From an uncultured Bacteroidota bacterium (GTDB lineage: Bacteria > Bacteroidota > Bacteroidia > Flavobacteriales > Flavobacteriaceae), in the NCBI GenBank assembly GCA_902546725.1, contig CACCLB010000001.1, positions 62,001 to 126,000 of the forward strand: a stretch of 64,000 bases of DNA, given 5' to 3'. The notes beneath the pieces are model-generated. The model had not been told where the DNA came from and ran no database searches. It saw only the letters and a program-made list of their open reading frames with translations. Of this stretch, positions 16,900-25,020 are shown piece after piece (positions within the stretch are counted from its first letter, which is position 1; every line of letters begins with the position of its first letter). Position numbers and translations under genes: made by a program.

Positions 16900-19302
16900 A
16901 TGAAACACTTTGTCCCTTTACTGTTGTTGATTCTTTCGGTTTCAACACTAAAGGGGCAATCTTGTGTTTATACTATAGAGGGTAGAGTACTGGATTTACA
17001 TGATAATACCCCGATTTTTGGAGCAATTATCAAAATTGAGGGTTCTGATTTGTTTGGACAAACAGATGAGCAAGGCTACTTCAAGATCAACCAAGTTTGT
17101 TTTGGTCAAGCCAAGTTAGTTGTGTCCCACATCAGTTGTGATCCTATTGATCGAACTGTGACCATACGTTCTGATGTAAAGTTGAACTTTGAATTGGAGC
17201 ACCACATAAACGAACTCAGTGAGATTATTATTTCAGATGATGGTCTGAATCAGGTCAATTCAAGTGTTAACGAGTCTCAACTCAACGCTGATCAACTCAC
17301 ACGACTCAGCAATCAAAATTTAGCTGAGACTCTCAATAGTATTGCGGGAGTTTCCTCTTTGAAAACAGGGAGTTCAATTGCTAAACCCATGATTCACGGT
17401 TTATTCGGAAGTAGAGTGGCCATTATAGCAAATGGAATGCGTATGCAAGACCAAGAATGGGGTGCCGATCACGCTCCCAATGTTGATCTCAACGGTTTCG
17501 AATCTGTTCAAGTGGTCAAAGGGGCTGCTGCTTTAAAATATGCAGGAGATACAGCAGGTGGAATGATCTTGCTTTCCCCTGAAAGAATAAATTTAAAAGA
17601 CAGCCTTTACGGGAGTACTGTTCTCAATGGAGTTGATAATGGAAAAGGAGGGAGTATTAATACGCGTTTGACCAGATCGTTTGACAATGGCTATTTTATT
17701 TCAGGACATCTTAACACAAAACAATTTGGAGACCGTCAAGCTCCTGAGTATAATCTGACCAATTCAGGTCTTAAAGAAACCAGTCTTGGATTTCGTTTAG
17801 GAAGGACAAAAATTTTAAAGGGATGGGAAGTAAATTACAGACGTTTTCAAAATAGTACAGGAATTCTAAGATCTGCTCATATTGGAAATATTGAGGATTT
17901 TTTGAGAGCCCTAGAATCTAATAGTCCTTTACGTATCGAGCCTTTTGATTATGTAATTAATTCACCAAAACAAGAGGCAATCCATCAAAACTTCAAAGCC
18001 ACCTACTTTAATCAGTATTCTGATAGGTCTAAACTGAAGTTGGATTATAATTATCAGATAAGTAATCGAAAAGAATTTGATGTCCGAAGAGGAAATCGTT
18101 CAGCAAAAGCTGCAATTGACTTAACACTTAAAACTTATGACTTTTTAGGGAGTATCCAATGGAAAAAAGATTTTGAATGGAACTTTGAATGGGGGGTAAA
18201 TGCCTTGCTTCAGGATAATTTTTCAAATCCAGAAACCGGGGTAAAACGGCTAATTCCAGATCATCAAAAATATCAAGCGGGTACTTTTCTTACTGGAAAT
18301 TACCGTCCATCTAATAACTTTAGTTGGGAATGGGGATTTCGGTTTGATCAAGTTATTATTGATGCACAGAAGTTTTACGATACCTCTAATTGGATTTCAA
18401 GAGAGTATAACATTCGTTATGCTGAATTTGAACAAAAAGATTTTGGCACACAAATTTTAACCAATCCAAGATTGAATTTTTCAAATATTAGCGCTCAAAC
18501 TGGTTTTGCTGTTGGGATTGGGGAGTCGGTAGAAACTACCTTTTCTTATATGCTTACTCAGCGCGCTCCAAATGTTTCGGAATTGTTTAGTGACGGCTTG
18601 CATCATTCATTGGCATCTATAGAGTATGGATTTATAGGGCTTCAAAAAGAAACTTCTCATAAACTGATTTTAGGGATTAATACACAGAATAAATTCTTAA
18701 GTATAGGTATTGACCCTTATTTAAACCGAGTTTCTAATTTTATTTTTATTCAACCCTCTGGGGTTGAACTTACCATACGAGGTGCGTTTCCAGTTTGGGA
18801 ATATCAAGCGACAGATGTACTCATGTGGGGTTGGGACGCCAATGCAAAAATCAATCTATCAGAAAATCTAAAATACAATATCAATGCAGCCTACACTTAT
18901 GCCCAGGATATTTTAGACGCTAAGCCGTTAATTTTCGTACCGCCTTTTAGTCTGTTTCAACAGTTGTCTTATACTTTTCCCAAATCAGAAATAGAAATTG
19001 AGATGGCGCATCGTTTTACTGCAACTCAAAGCAGATTTCCCGACACTAACTTTAGGGTGAACCGTATCGAATCTGGGGTAATTGTTCAACAAGAAGTCGA
19101 TATCAGTACCCCTCCAAATGGATATCATAATTTTGACTTGTATTTTTTGTTACCTTTGGCAAAGAGTAATTTTAAAAGTACGCTCCGTCTTATCGTTCAA
19201 AACCTAACTAATGCATCCTACAATGATTATTTAAATAGATTGCGATTTTACGCTACCGAAATTGGTCGAGCAGTTCAGCTCCAGCTTGTTTTTAATTATT
19301 GA
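16900..19302 (+). CDS. TonB-dependent receptor, probable metal uptake
   Basis: The ORF track starts at TTG 16885, but ATG 16900 begins a clean signal peptide (MKHFVPLLLLILSVSTLKGQ), so I use it (800 aa). A carboxypeptidase-like regulatory domain follows (residues about 25-110: 'IEGRVLDLHDNTPIFGA'), then the plug ('LAETLNSIAGVSSLKTG', 'GLFGSRVAIIANGMRMQDQ', 'GADHAPNVD') and a 22-strand-type barrel ending 'LQLVFNY'. The 'QEWGADHAP' plug segment resembles that of zinc/copper-type receptors. It takes a ligand across the outer membrane using TonB energy. It follows the acidic lipoprotein by only 21 nt; the metal ligand is inference. Confidence 0.9.
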   Translation: MKHFVPLLLLILSVSTLKGQSCVYTIEGRVLDLHDNTPIFGAIIKIEGSDLFGQTDEQGYFKINQVCFGQAKLVVSHISCDPIDRTVTIRSDVKLNFELEHHINELSEIIISDDGLNQVNSSVNESQLNADQLTRLSNQNLAETLNSIAGVSSLKTGSSIAKPMIHGLFGSRVAIIANGMRMQDQEWGADHAPNVDLNGFESVQVVKGAAALKYAGDTAGGMILLSPERINLKDSLYGSTVLNGVDNGKGGSINTRLTRSFDNGYFISGHLNTKQFGDRQAPEYNLTNSGLKETSLGFRLGRTKILKGWEVNYRRFQNSTGILRSAHIGNIEDFLRALESNSPLRIEPFDYVINSPKQEAIHQNFKATYFNQYSDRSKLKLDYNYQISNRKEFDVRRGNRSAKAAIDLTLKTYDFLGSIQWKKDFEWNFEWGVNALLQDNFSNPETGVKRLIPDHQKYQAGTFLTGNYRPSNNFSWEWGFRFDQVIIDAQKFYDTSNWISREYNIRYAEFEQKDFGTQILTNPRLNFSNISAQTGFAVGIGESVETTFSYMLTQRAPNVSELFSDGLHHSLASIEYGFIGLQKETSHKLILGINTQNKFLSIGIDPYLNRVSNFIFIQPSGVELTIRGAFPVWEYQATDVLMWGWDANAKINLSENLKYNINAAYTYAQDILDAKPLIFVPPFSLFQQLSYTFPKSEIEIEMAHRFTATQSRFPDTNFRVNRIESGVIVQQEVDISTPPNGYHNFDLYFLLPLAKSNFKSTLRLIVQNLTNASYNDYLNRLRFYATEIGRAVQLQLVFNY

Positions 19303-19320
19303 CGCTATATATTTTCCCAA

Positions 19321-19960
19321 ATGAAGTCCATAGTTCTTGCTTTCTTTTTCATCATTACTTTTTTAGATTCCTATTTTTATAGACAAGGTCTAGAAAAATA
19401 CCAGTTTTCTTTGAACCGCTAATTGTACCTTCAATTTTAGTTTACTATCTATTCAGTACAAAAAAAAGGGATCCATTAATTTTATTAGGTTTTTTTTTAT
19501 GGTTGGAGATCTATTATTATTAATTGAACTATCCCCTGTTTTCTTACAATGGGCAGTTTTCTGCTACTGGCTAATGCAATTGTGTTTTATAGGAGTTTAT
19601 AAAAATTATTTGGAGGGGTATTCATATAAAGCACACCTGCTTGGACTGCTGTTTTGAGGGTCTTATTTGGTGGTTTTTCTAAATCATGTTTACTCTTCTT
19701 TGGGATATATGAAGGTTCATGGATTAGTGTATGGAGTAACTCTTTTGGCTTTTGGAAGTTTAGCCATAATAGAACTACTTAGAAAAGTTTCGCGGAAGTA
19801 TATTTATTTGGTTTTAGGATTGTTAGTGTTTTCTGTACGCGATGTTTTTTTGACTTACAATAAAAAATATTTTAATGATGATGTGTTTACATTTTCAATT
19901 CCTATCTTGCATGGGATTATTCTTTTTATCATTATAAAGGCCTTGCTTTATTTTGAATAA
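19321..19960 (+). pseudogene. YhhN-like (lysoplasmalogenase family) membrane protein, multiply disrupted
   Basis: The ORF track shows only the last 97 aa. Joining three frames gives one polytopic protein of about 210 aa: 'MKSIVLAFFFIITFLDSYFY' (frame of 19321), then 'FEPLIVPSILVYYLFS' (frame of 19410), then 'FMVGDLLLLIELSPVFLQW' through an in-frame TGA at 19655-19657 to 'VHGLVYGVTLLAFG' and the end. The order of motifs (phosphate/P-L start, GDLLLL, second half with conserved helices) matches YhhN/TMEM86 proteins. Two frameshifts (near 19409 and in the T-run near 19490) plus one nonsense codon make it a pseudogene. The family call is by pattern and moderate. Confidence 0.6.
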
Positions 19961-20007
19961 GGAAAAGTGTCAAGTTACGACCAGAGGTCTTATATTAAAA
20001 TTTAACA

Positions 20008-20565
20008 TTGAAAACGCTTTATATTAACTTGGTTGTTATCCTTTTCGCTTCCGTAGCATTTGCCCAAGAGGCAGAGCCGCTTATTGAAAATTATGAATTT
20101 TATTCAGACCCCTCCTTGGATACTCAATACGCTTTTGTTCAGGAGCTAATGTATGTTGCAGGCTATGTCCCTGAAAAAATAACTGTTTATCAAACGCTAC
20201 CCAATAATGCACATGTGTACCGAGTTACCCTTGATTCAGTTAATGGTGGTTTTCTTTTTGTCCGTTGGAATAAAAAAGAGAAAAAGCATTACGTTGCAAA
20301 TAAAATGATAGATGCTGGAATGTATTACAATTTGAAAGCAGCAGAGGAAATTATGCGAAAGCAAACAGAAAATGCTTCTTTTTCAGCTGATGATATCAGC
20401 ATACAAGCTGGAGATCAATTTAAGATTTCAGGAGAAGACATAAATGGACTTAGAGATGAATATGATAAAAAAATGGAAGCAAAAAAAGAATTCCAGACAA
20501 ATCTTCATAAAAAACAAGCTGAAAAAGCCAAACGTAAAGTGGAACGTAAAAGTACTAAAAATTAG
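20008..20565 (+). CDS. Secreted protein of unknown function
   Basis: 185 aa from a TTG start, chosen because it begins a normal signal peptide ('MKTLYINLVVILFASVAFAQ', cleavage after A-F-A). The mature part has a mixed domain ('EPLIENYEFYSDPSLDTQYA', 'VYRVTLDSVNGGFLFVRWNK') and then a long Lys/Glu-rich helical tail from about residue 150 ('KKMEAKKEFQTNLHKKQAEK') likely to be coiled or disordered. I do not recognise a family. It converges with the Rieske gene, overlapping its 3' end by 4 nt. Confidence 0.7.
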   Translation: MKTLYINLVVILFASVAFAQEAEPLIENYEFYSDPSLDTQYAFVQELMYVAGYVPEKITVYQTLPNNAHVYRVTLDSVNGGFLFVRWNKKEKKHYVANKMIDAGMYYNLKAAEEIMRKQTENASFSADDISIQAGDQFKISGEDINGLRDEYDKKMEAKKEFQTNLHKKQAEKAKRKVERKSTKN

Positions 20566-21002
20566 AATTCAATTGTTAGAATATTACCCTCTAAATTGGT
20601 CTCATAGCATCTGAGTGAACCGCTACAAGAAGCAGAAAATGAATTGTTGTGATTACTACAAGTAAAATTACTACCATCAAATGACCAAAGATTTCTTGCA
20701 CCTTGATGAGGACAGGCATTATCAAAAACTCTAATTTCTTCATCACTTATTCTAACAAGAAGTATGTTTTCAGCTGTGAAGTTTAACCAGCCACCAATCT
20801 GTTTTAAGTCTTTGAATCTATCATCATCCAAATTAATTTCAAGCTGATTTCTACTTGAATTCTGTCCGGGTTGATTATTATTAAGTATATCAATATTAGA
20901 AGAATCGTTTTCTGTAGAACAGGATTCAATTAACGGGATTCCTAGCGCTGCTAAAACAATTGGCTTACAGGCTGTTTTTAAAAAGTTTCTTCGGTTATTC
21001 AT
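20562..21002 (-). CDS. Rieske [2Fe-2S] lipoprotein
   Basis: 146 aa. N-terminal 'NNRRNFLKTACKPIVLAALG' is a Tat-like leader that ends in a lipobox-like 'LIESC'. The Rieske domain is complete: first ligand pair C-P-H in 'NACPHQGARNLW', second in 'FTCSNHNNSFSASC' (C-x2-H). It binds a [2Fe-2S] cluster. At this size, and without cytochrome b neighbours, it is a stand-alone Rieske protein and not the bc1 subunit. The partner is unknown. It is divergent from the TonB receptor at 21086. Confidence 0.85.
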   Translation of the reverse strand: MNNRRNFLKTACKPIVLAALGIPLIESCSTENDSSNIDILNNNQPGQNSSRNQLEINLDDDRFKDLKQIGGWLNFTAENILLVRISDEEIRVFDNACPHQGARNLWSFDGSNFTCSNHNNSFSASCSGSLRCYETNLEGNILTIEF

Positions 21003-21085
21003 CTTAAATTATTTTTTGTTTAAAGATAACATAAAATAATTAAACAATAATTAAGTTAGAATTTAAAAATAAGGTAATTTTGGGC

Positions 21086-23446
21086 ATGCAAAATATATTT
21101 ACTTCTTTACTGTTTTTTGTTTCAATTGTAGTGTTTTCACAAAATACGGGTACTTTAAACGGCCGTATTGTCGATGCACAAAATGAATTTCCTCTTGAAG
21201 GTGCTACTGTAGTTGTCGTAGGGACAAATATTGGTGTTGTTTCTGGTGAAGGAGGATACTTTACTATTGAAGACATACCAACCCAGACCTATAATATTGA
21301 GGTAAGTTATTTAGGATATGAAACACAAACCTTATTTAATGTGATCGTTAAGTCCGTCGGGAATATTCCGCTCTTTTTTGAATTAGAGGAAATTGCTGAA
21401 GATTTAGATGAGGTTGTTTTGATTCAGAGTCCATTTAAAACAAGTAGCGAGACTCCTTTATCTACCCAGACTTTTTCAGCTGTAGAGATCGAAACCTATC
21501 CTGGTGGGAATAATGACATTACAAAAGTGGTTCAAAGCATGCCTGGTATCTCACCTTCGATTGGAGGATTCCGAAATGATATCATCATTCGTGGTGGAGC
21601 CCCTAATGAAACGGTTTATTATTTAGACGGTATTGAGATTCCAAATATCAATCACTTCAGCACTCAAGGAAGTGCAGGAGGTCCCGTAGGGATGGTTAAT
21701 GTATCTTTTATCCGTGAAGTGACCTTGGCGAGTTCTTCTTTTGGCGCAGAATATGACAATCCGCTATCAGGTGTTTTGGCTTTTGAACAACGGGAAGGAG
21801 ATGTCAATAAATTTGGAGGAAATTTTCGTGTAGGAGCAAGTGAAACTGCGCTTACTTTAGAAGGTCCACTTTTAAGAAAAAATAAAGATGAACCTGCAAA
21901 AACAAACTTTCTTCTCTCTGTTCGAAGAAGTTATTTACAGTTTTTGTTTGAATTAATAGGACTTCCTATACGACCAGATTATTGGGATTATCAATGGAAA
22001 ATTAAGCATGAAATTGACGCATACAATTCGCTTACTTTTATCGGTATAGGAGCCATTGACGATTTTTCAGTCAAAGCTCCAGACGAGTTTGATGCAGGGC
22101 AACAAGCGGACTTAGAGCAGGTGCCGATTATCGATCAGAGAAGTACAACAGTGGGCTTGTCATGGAAGCGCAACTATAAAAACGGAAATGGTTTTATGAA
22201 CACTGTGGTAAGTACTAACAGGCTGGAAAATATTTTTGCCCGATATGAAGACAATACTACTAAAACAGGAACCATCTTTCAAAACGATTCTTTTGAATGG
22301 GAGACTAAACTGCGTTTTCAAGCTACTCAGTTTACTGAAAATTGGAAATGGTCAACGGGATTTAATGTTCAAAATTCATCTTATCAAAACAATACTCGTT
22401 TTGTTTATTATGATATTGCTTACAAAACCGATCTTAACTTTACCAAATACGGCCTGTTCTTTAAAGCATCCCGTTCTTTTTTAAACGATCGCTTAGATTT
22501 TTCTTGGGGTATACGTTCAGATGCTGATAGTTTTTCAACAACTTCTAATCTGTTAAATAACATATCACCTCGAGCTGCAATTTCTTATGACTTAACCAAG
22601 AGTCAGAAATGGAAATTCAACGCCTCAATTGGGCGCTATTTTAAAATACCAACTTATACCATGCTGGGTTTTCAAAATCAAACCGGGGCTTTTGTAAATC
22701 AAGACGCAGCATACACACGTAGTGATCATTTGGTTGCGGGTTTGGAATACAACCTTACTCCAGCATCGCGTTTTACAGTAGAAGCGTTTAGGAAAAATTA
22801 CGCCAATTACCCTATTTCAGTAATTGATGGTGTTTCTTTGGCAAACAAGGGGGGTGGTTTTGAAGTTCTTGGAAATGAGGAGATTGTTTCTGATGGCAAA
22901 GGTCAAAGTTCTGGGATAGAACTCTTATTCCAGCAAAAACTATCCAACAATTTTTATGGAGTCTTTGCATACACCTATTTTTCGAGTGAATTTACAGGAG
23001 CTGATGGTGTATTGAGGCCTTCTGTATGGGATAGTCGACATCTTATTTCTTTTTCGGGAGGATATAAATTAAAACGCAACTGGGAACTCAGTGCAAGATG
23101 GCGATTTGCTGGAAAGAATCCTTACGTACCCGTAGATTTATCAGCCAGTATCAATTCTTACCCTGAACTCGTCTTAGATTATGATCGTTTGGGGGAGATC
23201 AAACTCAACAGTTTTAATTTGGCTGATATCAGAATTGATAAAAAATGGAATTTTAAGTCACTCTCTTTTAACTTCTATTTTGAGGTGCAAAATTTCTTAG
23301 CCCAACCTAATCCTACACCTCCTGAATACGGTTTAAATCGTACTGCTGAGGGAGAATTTATTAATCCAAGAAGTTTGATCGAAGTTTCCTTAAACGATGG
23401 AAATAGTTCTCCGCTTCCTACCTTTGGTTTAGTTCTCTATTTTTAA
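21086..23446 (+). CDS. TonB-dependent receptor with carboxypeptidase-like domain
   Basis: ORF track begins at TTG 21080; ATG 21086 starts the signal peptide 'MQNIFTSLLFFVSIVVFSQ' (786 aa). Residues about 22-105 form the carboxypeptidase regulatory-like domain ('LNGRIVDAQNEFPLEGATVV', 'VSYLGYET'). The plug contains 'ITKVVQSMPGISPS', 'DIIIRGGAPNETVYYLDGIE' and the barrel ends in 'PLPTFGLVLYF'. It lacks a SusD partner, so it belongs to the siderophore/metal/vitamin-type receptors more than the glycan type. A TAATTTTG box ends only three bases before the ATG, which would make the transcript leaderless if it is a real promoter. Confidence 0.92.
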   Translation: MQNIFTSLLFFVSIVVFSQNTGTLNGRIVDAQNEFPLEGATVVVVGTNIGVVSGEGGYFTIEDIPTQTYNIEVSYLGYETQTLFNVIVKSVGNIPLFFELEEIAEDLDEVVLIQSPFKTSSETPLSTQTFSAVEIETYPGGNNDITKVVQSMPGISPSIGGFRNDIIIRGGAPNETVYYLDGIEIPNINHFSTQGSAGGPVGMVNVSFIREVTLASSSFGAEYDNPLSGVLAFEQREGDVNKFGGNFRVGASETALTLEGPLLRKNKDEPAKTNFLLSVRRSYLQFLFELIGLPIRPDYWDYQWKIKHEIDAYNSLTFIGIGAIDDFSVKAPDEFDAGQQADLEQVPIIDQRSTTVGLSWKRNYKNGNGFMNTVVSTNRLENIFARYEDNTTKTGTIFQNDSFEWETKLRFQATQFTENWKWSTGFNVQNSSYQNNTRFVYYDIAYKTDLNFTKYGLFFKASRSFLNDRLDFSWGIRSDADSFSTTSNLLNNISPRAAISYDLTKSQKWKFNASIGRYFKIPTYTMLGFQNQTGAFVNQDAAYTRSDHLVAGLEYNLTPASRFTVEAFRKNYANYPISVIDGVSLANKGGGFEVLGNEEIVSDGKGQSSGIELLFQQKLSNNFYGVFAYTYFSSEFTGADGVLRPSVWDSRHLISFSGGYKLKRNWELSARWRFAGKNPYVPVDLSASINSYPELVLDYDRLGEIKLNSFNLADIRIDKKWNFKSLSFNFYFEVQNFLAQPNPTPPEYGLNRTAEGEFINPRSLIEVSLNDGNSSPLPTFGLVLYF

Positions 23447-23448
23447 AT

Positions 23449-23967
23449 TTATAAATCTAAAAGTCCTTCTGGAAGCTGAACACGGATCAAGTTTTTTTTG
23501 CGATCTACCTCAAGAATAAAATCATCGTGTATTGGGATAAGATGTATTTTTTTGTCAGTGGCTTCCACTTGAAATAAGGCCTGAGGACCTTGCTCGAGAA
23601 CGGCAGTAATCAGCCCAATTTCTTCAGCCATAGTGCTTACTGTAAACCCTATGATTTCGTGGTAGTAGAACTTGTTTCCATCTAGAGGAGGCAATAAGTC
23701 TAAAGCTAAATAGAGGTTTTTCTTGATTAGGGCATCTGCCTCTTGCTCGTTTGAGATTTCTTCAAAATCTATTCTTAGAAGTTCCGATTTGTGTAATTGA
23801 CATTTATTTATAAAAAATGGAACCAAGCCTGTGGATAATTCCACAAAAATTGATTCCAATTCTGTATAATCTTTAGGATTGTCACTGTCTACTTTAACTA
23901 GTAACTCTCCTTTAAAGCTGTATTTTCCAACGACAGTACCTAAATAAAAGCAATCTTGCTTTTGCAT
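23449..23967 (-). CDS. rimM: 16S rRNA processing protein RimM
   Basis: 172 aa, normal length. 'CFYLGTVVGKYSFKGELLVK' is the N-terminal beta-barrel signature ('lG.i...hG..GelkV'), and 'NKFYYHEIIGFTV' followed by 'VLEQGPQALFQVE' and 'HLIPIHDDFILEVD' is the PRC-barrel half ('lLiP......i..vD'). It binds ribosomal protein S19 in maturing 30S subunits. It follows rpsP by 18 nt, the usual rpsP-rimM pair. It converges with the TonB receptor gene with a 2-nt gap. Confidence 0.95.
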   Translation of the reverse strand: MQKQDCFYLGTVVGKYSFKGELLVKVDSDNPKDYTELESIFVELSTGLVPFFINKCQLHKSELLRIDFEEISNEQEADALIKKNLYLALDLLPPLDGNKFYYHEIIGFTVSTMAEEIGLITAVLEQGPQALFQVEATDKKIHLIPIHDDFILEVDRKKNLIRVQLPEGLLDL

Positions 23968-23985
23968 CGTTGACTAGAAAAGAGT

Positions 23986-24651
23986 TTACTCTTCTTTCTC
24001 TTCGGAAGCTTCGGTTTGCTCAGCTGGAGCTTCGGTTTGCTTAGCCTCTTGCTCAACTTCTTCAGCAACAGCCTCTTTTTCTGTTGTTGCTTCTTCAGCC
24101 ACAGCTTCGGTTTGCTCAGCCAGGGCTTCAGCAACTTCAGTTGTAGCTTCCTCAGCTTCGGTGGATTCAGCGGCGGCTTCTTCTGCCGCAGCCTCAGCTT
24201 CTGCAGCCGCTGCATCAGCTAATCGCTTGTCGCTTACTGCTTTTTCGTCAGCTAATCGCTTGGCTTTTAACTCACTTTCACTTTGAGAAAGACCTTCTTT
24301 TTTAGCTTGAATTTTAGCTTCTTTTTCTTCTAACCAAGCCGCAAATTTTTTATCAGCTTCTTCTTGGCTCAAAGCACCTTTTCGAATTCCTCCGTTAAGG
24401 TGATGTTTTAGCATCACACCTCTGTAAGAAAGTAAAGTTCGAGCTGTATCTGTGGGTTGTGCCCCTTTTTCTAACCAGTTTACAGCATTGTCTAATTTGA
24501 CCTCGACTGTGGCTGGATTGGTGTTGGGGTTGTACGTTCCTAATTTTTCGAGATAACGTCCGTCTCTTTTAGAGCGGGCATCTGCGGCGACGATCCAATA
24601 AAAGGGGTTTCCTTTTTTACCGTGCCTTTGTAGTCTAATTTTTACTGGCAT
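23986..24651 (-). CDS. rpsP: 30S ribosomal protein S16 with long Ala/Glu-rich tail
   Basis: 221 aa against about 80-90 aa for E. coli S16. The core is at residues 1-85: 'PVKIRLQRHGKKGNPFYWIV', 'DARSKRDGRYLEKLGTYNP', 'GAQPTDTARTLLSYRGVM'. After that comes a charged helix ('EEADKKFAAWLEEKEAKIQA') and a low-complexity tail of Ala, Glu and Thr from about residue 145 to the end. Tailed S16 proteins are usual in Bacteroidota. The tail is made of imperfect repeats of EATTE/AEQTEA-type units. First gene of the rpsP-rimM unit, with a -7 box at 24703-24710. Confidence 0.97.
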   Translation of the reverse strand: MPVKIRLQRHGKKGNPFYWIVAADARSKRDGRYLEKLGTYNPNTNPATVEVKLDNAVNWLEKGAQPTDTARTLLSYRGVMLKHHLNGGIRKGALSQEEADKKFAAWLEEKEAKIQAKKEGLSQSESELKAKRLADEKAVSDKRLADAAAAEAEAAAEEAAAESTEAEEATTEVAEALAEQTEAVAEEATTEKEAVAEEVEQEAKQTEAPAEQTEASEEKEE

Positions 24652-24702
24652 ATCACATTAATTATGAGGATACTCGACCCTCTGGTTATTAATTCAAGTT
24701 TG

Positions 24703-24710
24703 CAAATATA
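24703..24710 (-). promoter_or_regulatory. -7 promoter box (TATATTTG) of rpsP
   Basis: On the minus strand TATATTTG matches TAnnTTTG exactly, about 50 nt before the rpsP start. No well-spaced TTG -33 element was found, so this rests on the -7 box alone. Confidence 0.45.
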
Positions 24711-24804
24711 ATTTAATTTATGACTCTAGAGGTATTTCAATGAATATTTGTTAAATGCAGGGAAAATAATTTTTATCAGCAGGAGTAATGGGTCCTAAAA
24801 AAAA

Positions 24805-24912
24805 GAGAGGAATAATAGCCCCCGGTTGTTCCGCCAAAAACATACACACGCACTACCGTGTTACCGAGGGCCTAAAATTTAGATTGCGGTAGTGAGTAGT
24901 AATGTTTTTTGG
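24805..24912. other. Structured rpsP-tig intergenic region with long imperfect hairpin
   Basis: Between the divergent rpsP and tig genes, CCAAAAACAT...CACTACCG (24834-24858) pairs with CGGTAGTG...ATGTTTTTTGG (24887-24912) around a 28-nt loop, giving two strong stem blocks (10 and 8 bp). Just upstream GGAATAA and TTGTTCC can form a second stem. The remaining 24652-25020 holds only promoter boxes. It could be a small RNA, an mRNA leader or a dyad DNA site; I recognise no known RNA family. Confidence 0.4.
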
Positions 24913-24968
24913 CTTGGAGCAAAATTAATAAAAATCATTGTTTAAAAACAAAAGCAACTATGTTAAAC

Positions 24969-24999
24969 TTGTTCAAGGGAATAAAAAAATGTAATTTTG
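24969..24999 (+). promoter_or_regulatory. Bacteroidota-type promoter of tig
   Basis: TTG at 24969-24971, 20-nt spacer, TAATTTTG at 24992-24999, then 21 nt to the tig ATG at 25021. Full match to the -33/-7 consensus. It also shows that the ORF-track start at 24997 is too early. Confidence 0.7.
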
Positions 25000-25020
25000 C
25001 GCACTAAAATTTATTCCAAA

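Noticed and set aside
23940-24215. 91-aa Lys/Leu/Pro-rich ORF on the minus strand
   Set aside because: It is a shadow of the repetitive rpsP tail in another frame.
24016-24222. 68-aa Ser/Phe/Cys-rich plus-strand ORF
   Set aside because: Antisense shadow of the rpsP tail repeats; composition is an artefact of the Ala/Glu codons.
24781-24912. Known RNA family (SRP RNA, 6S RNA or tmRNA)
   Set aside because: None of the conserved sequences of these RNAs is visible; left as an unnamed structured region.
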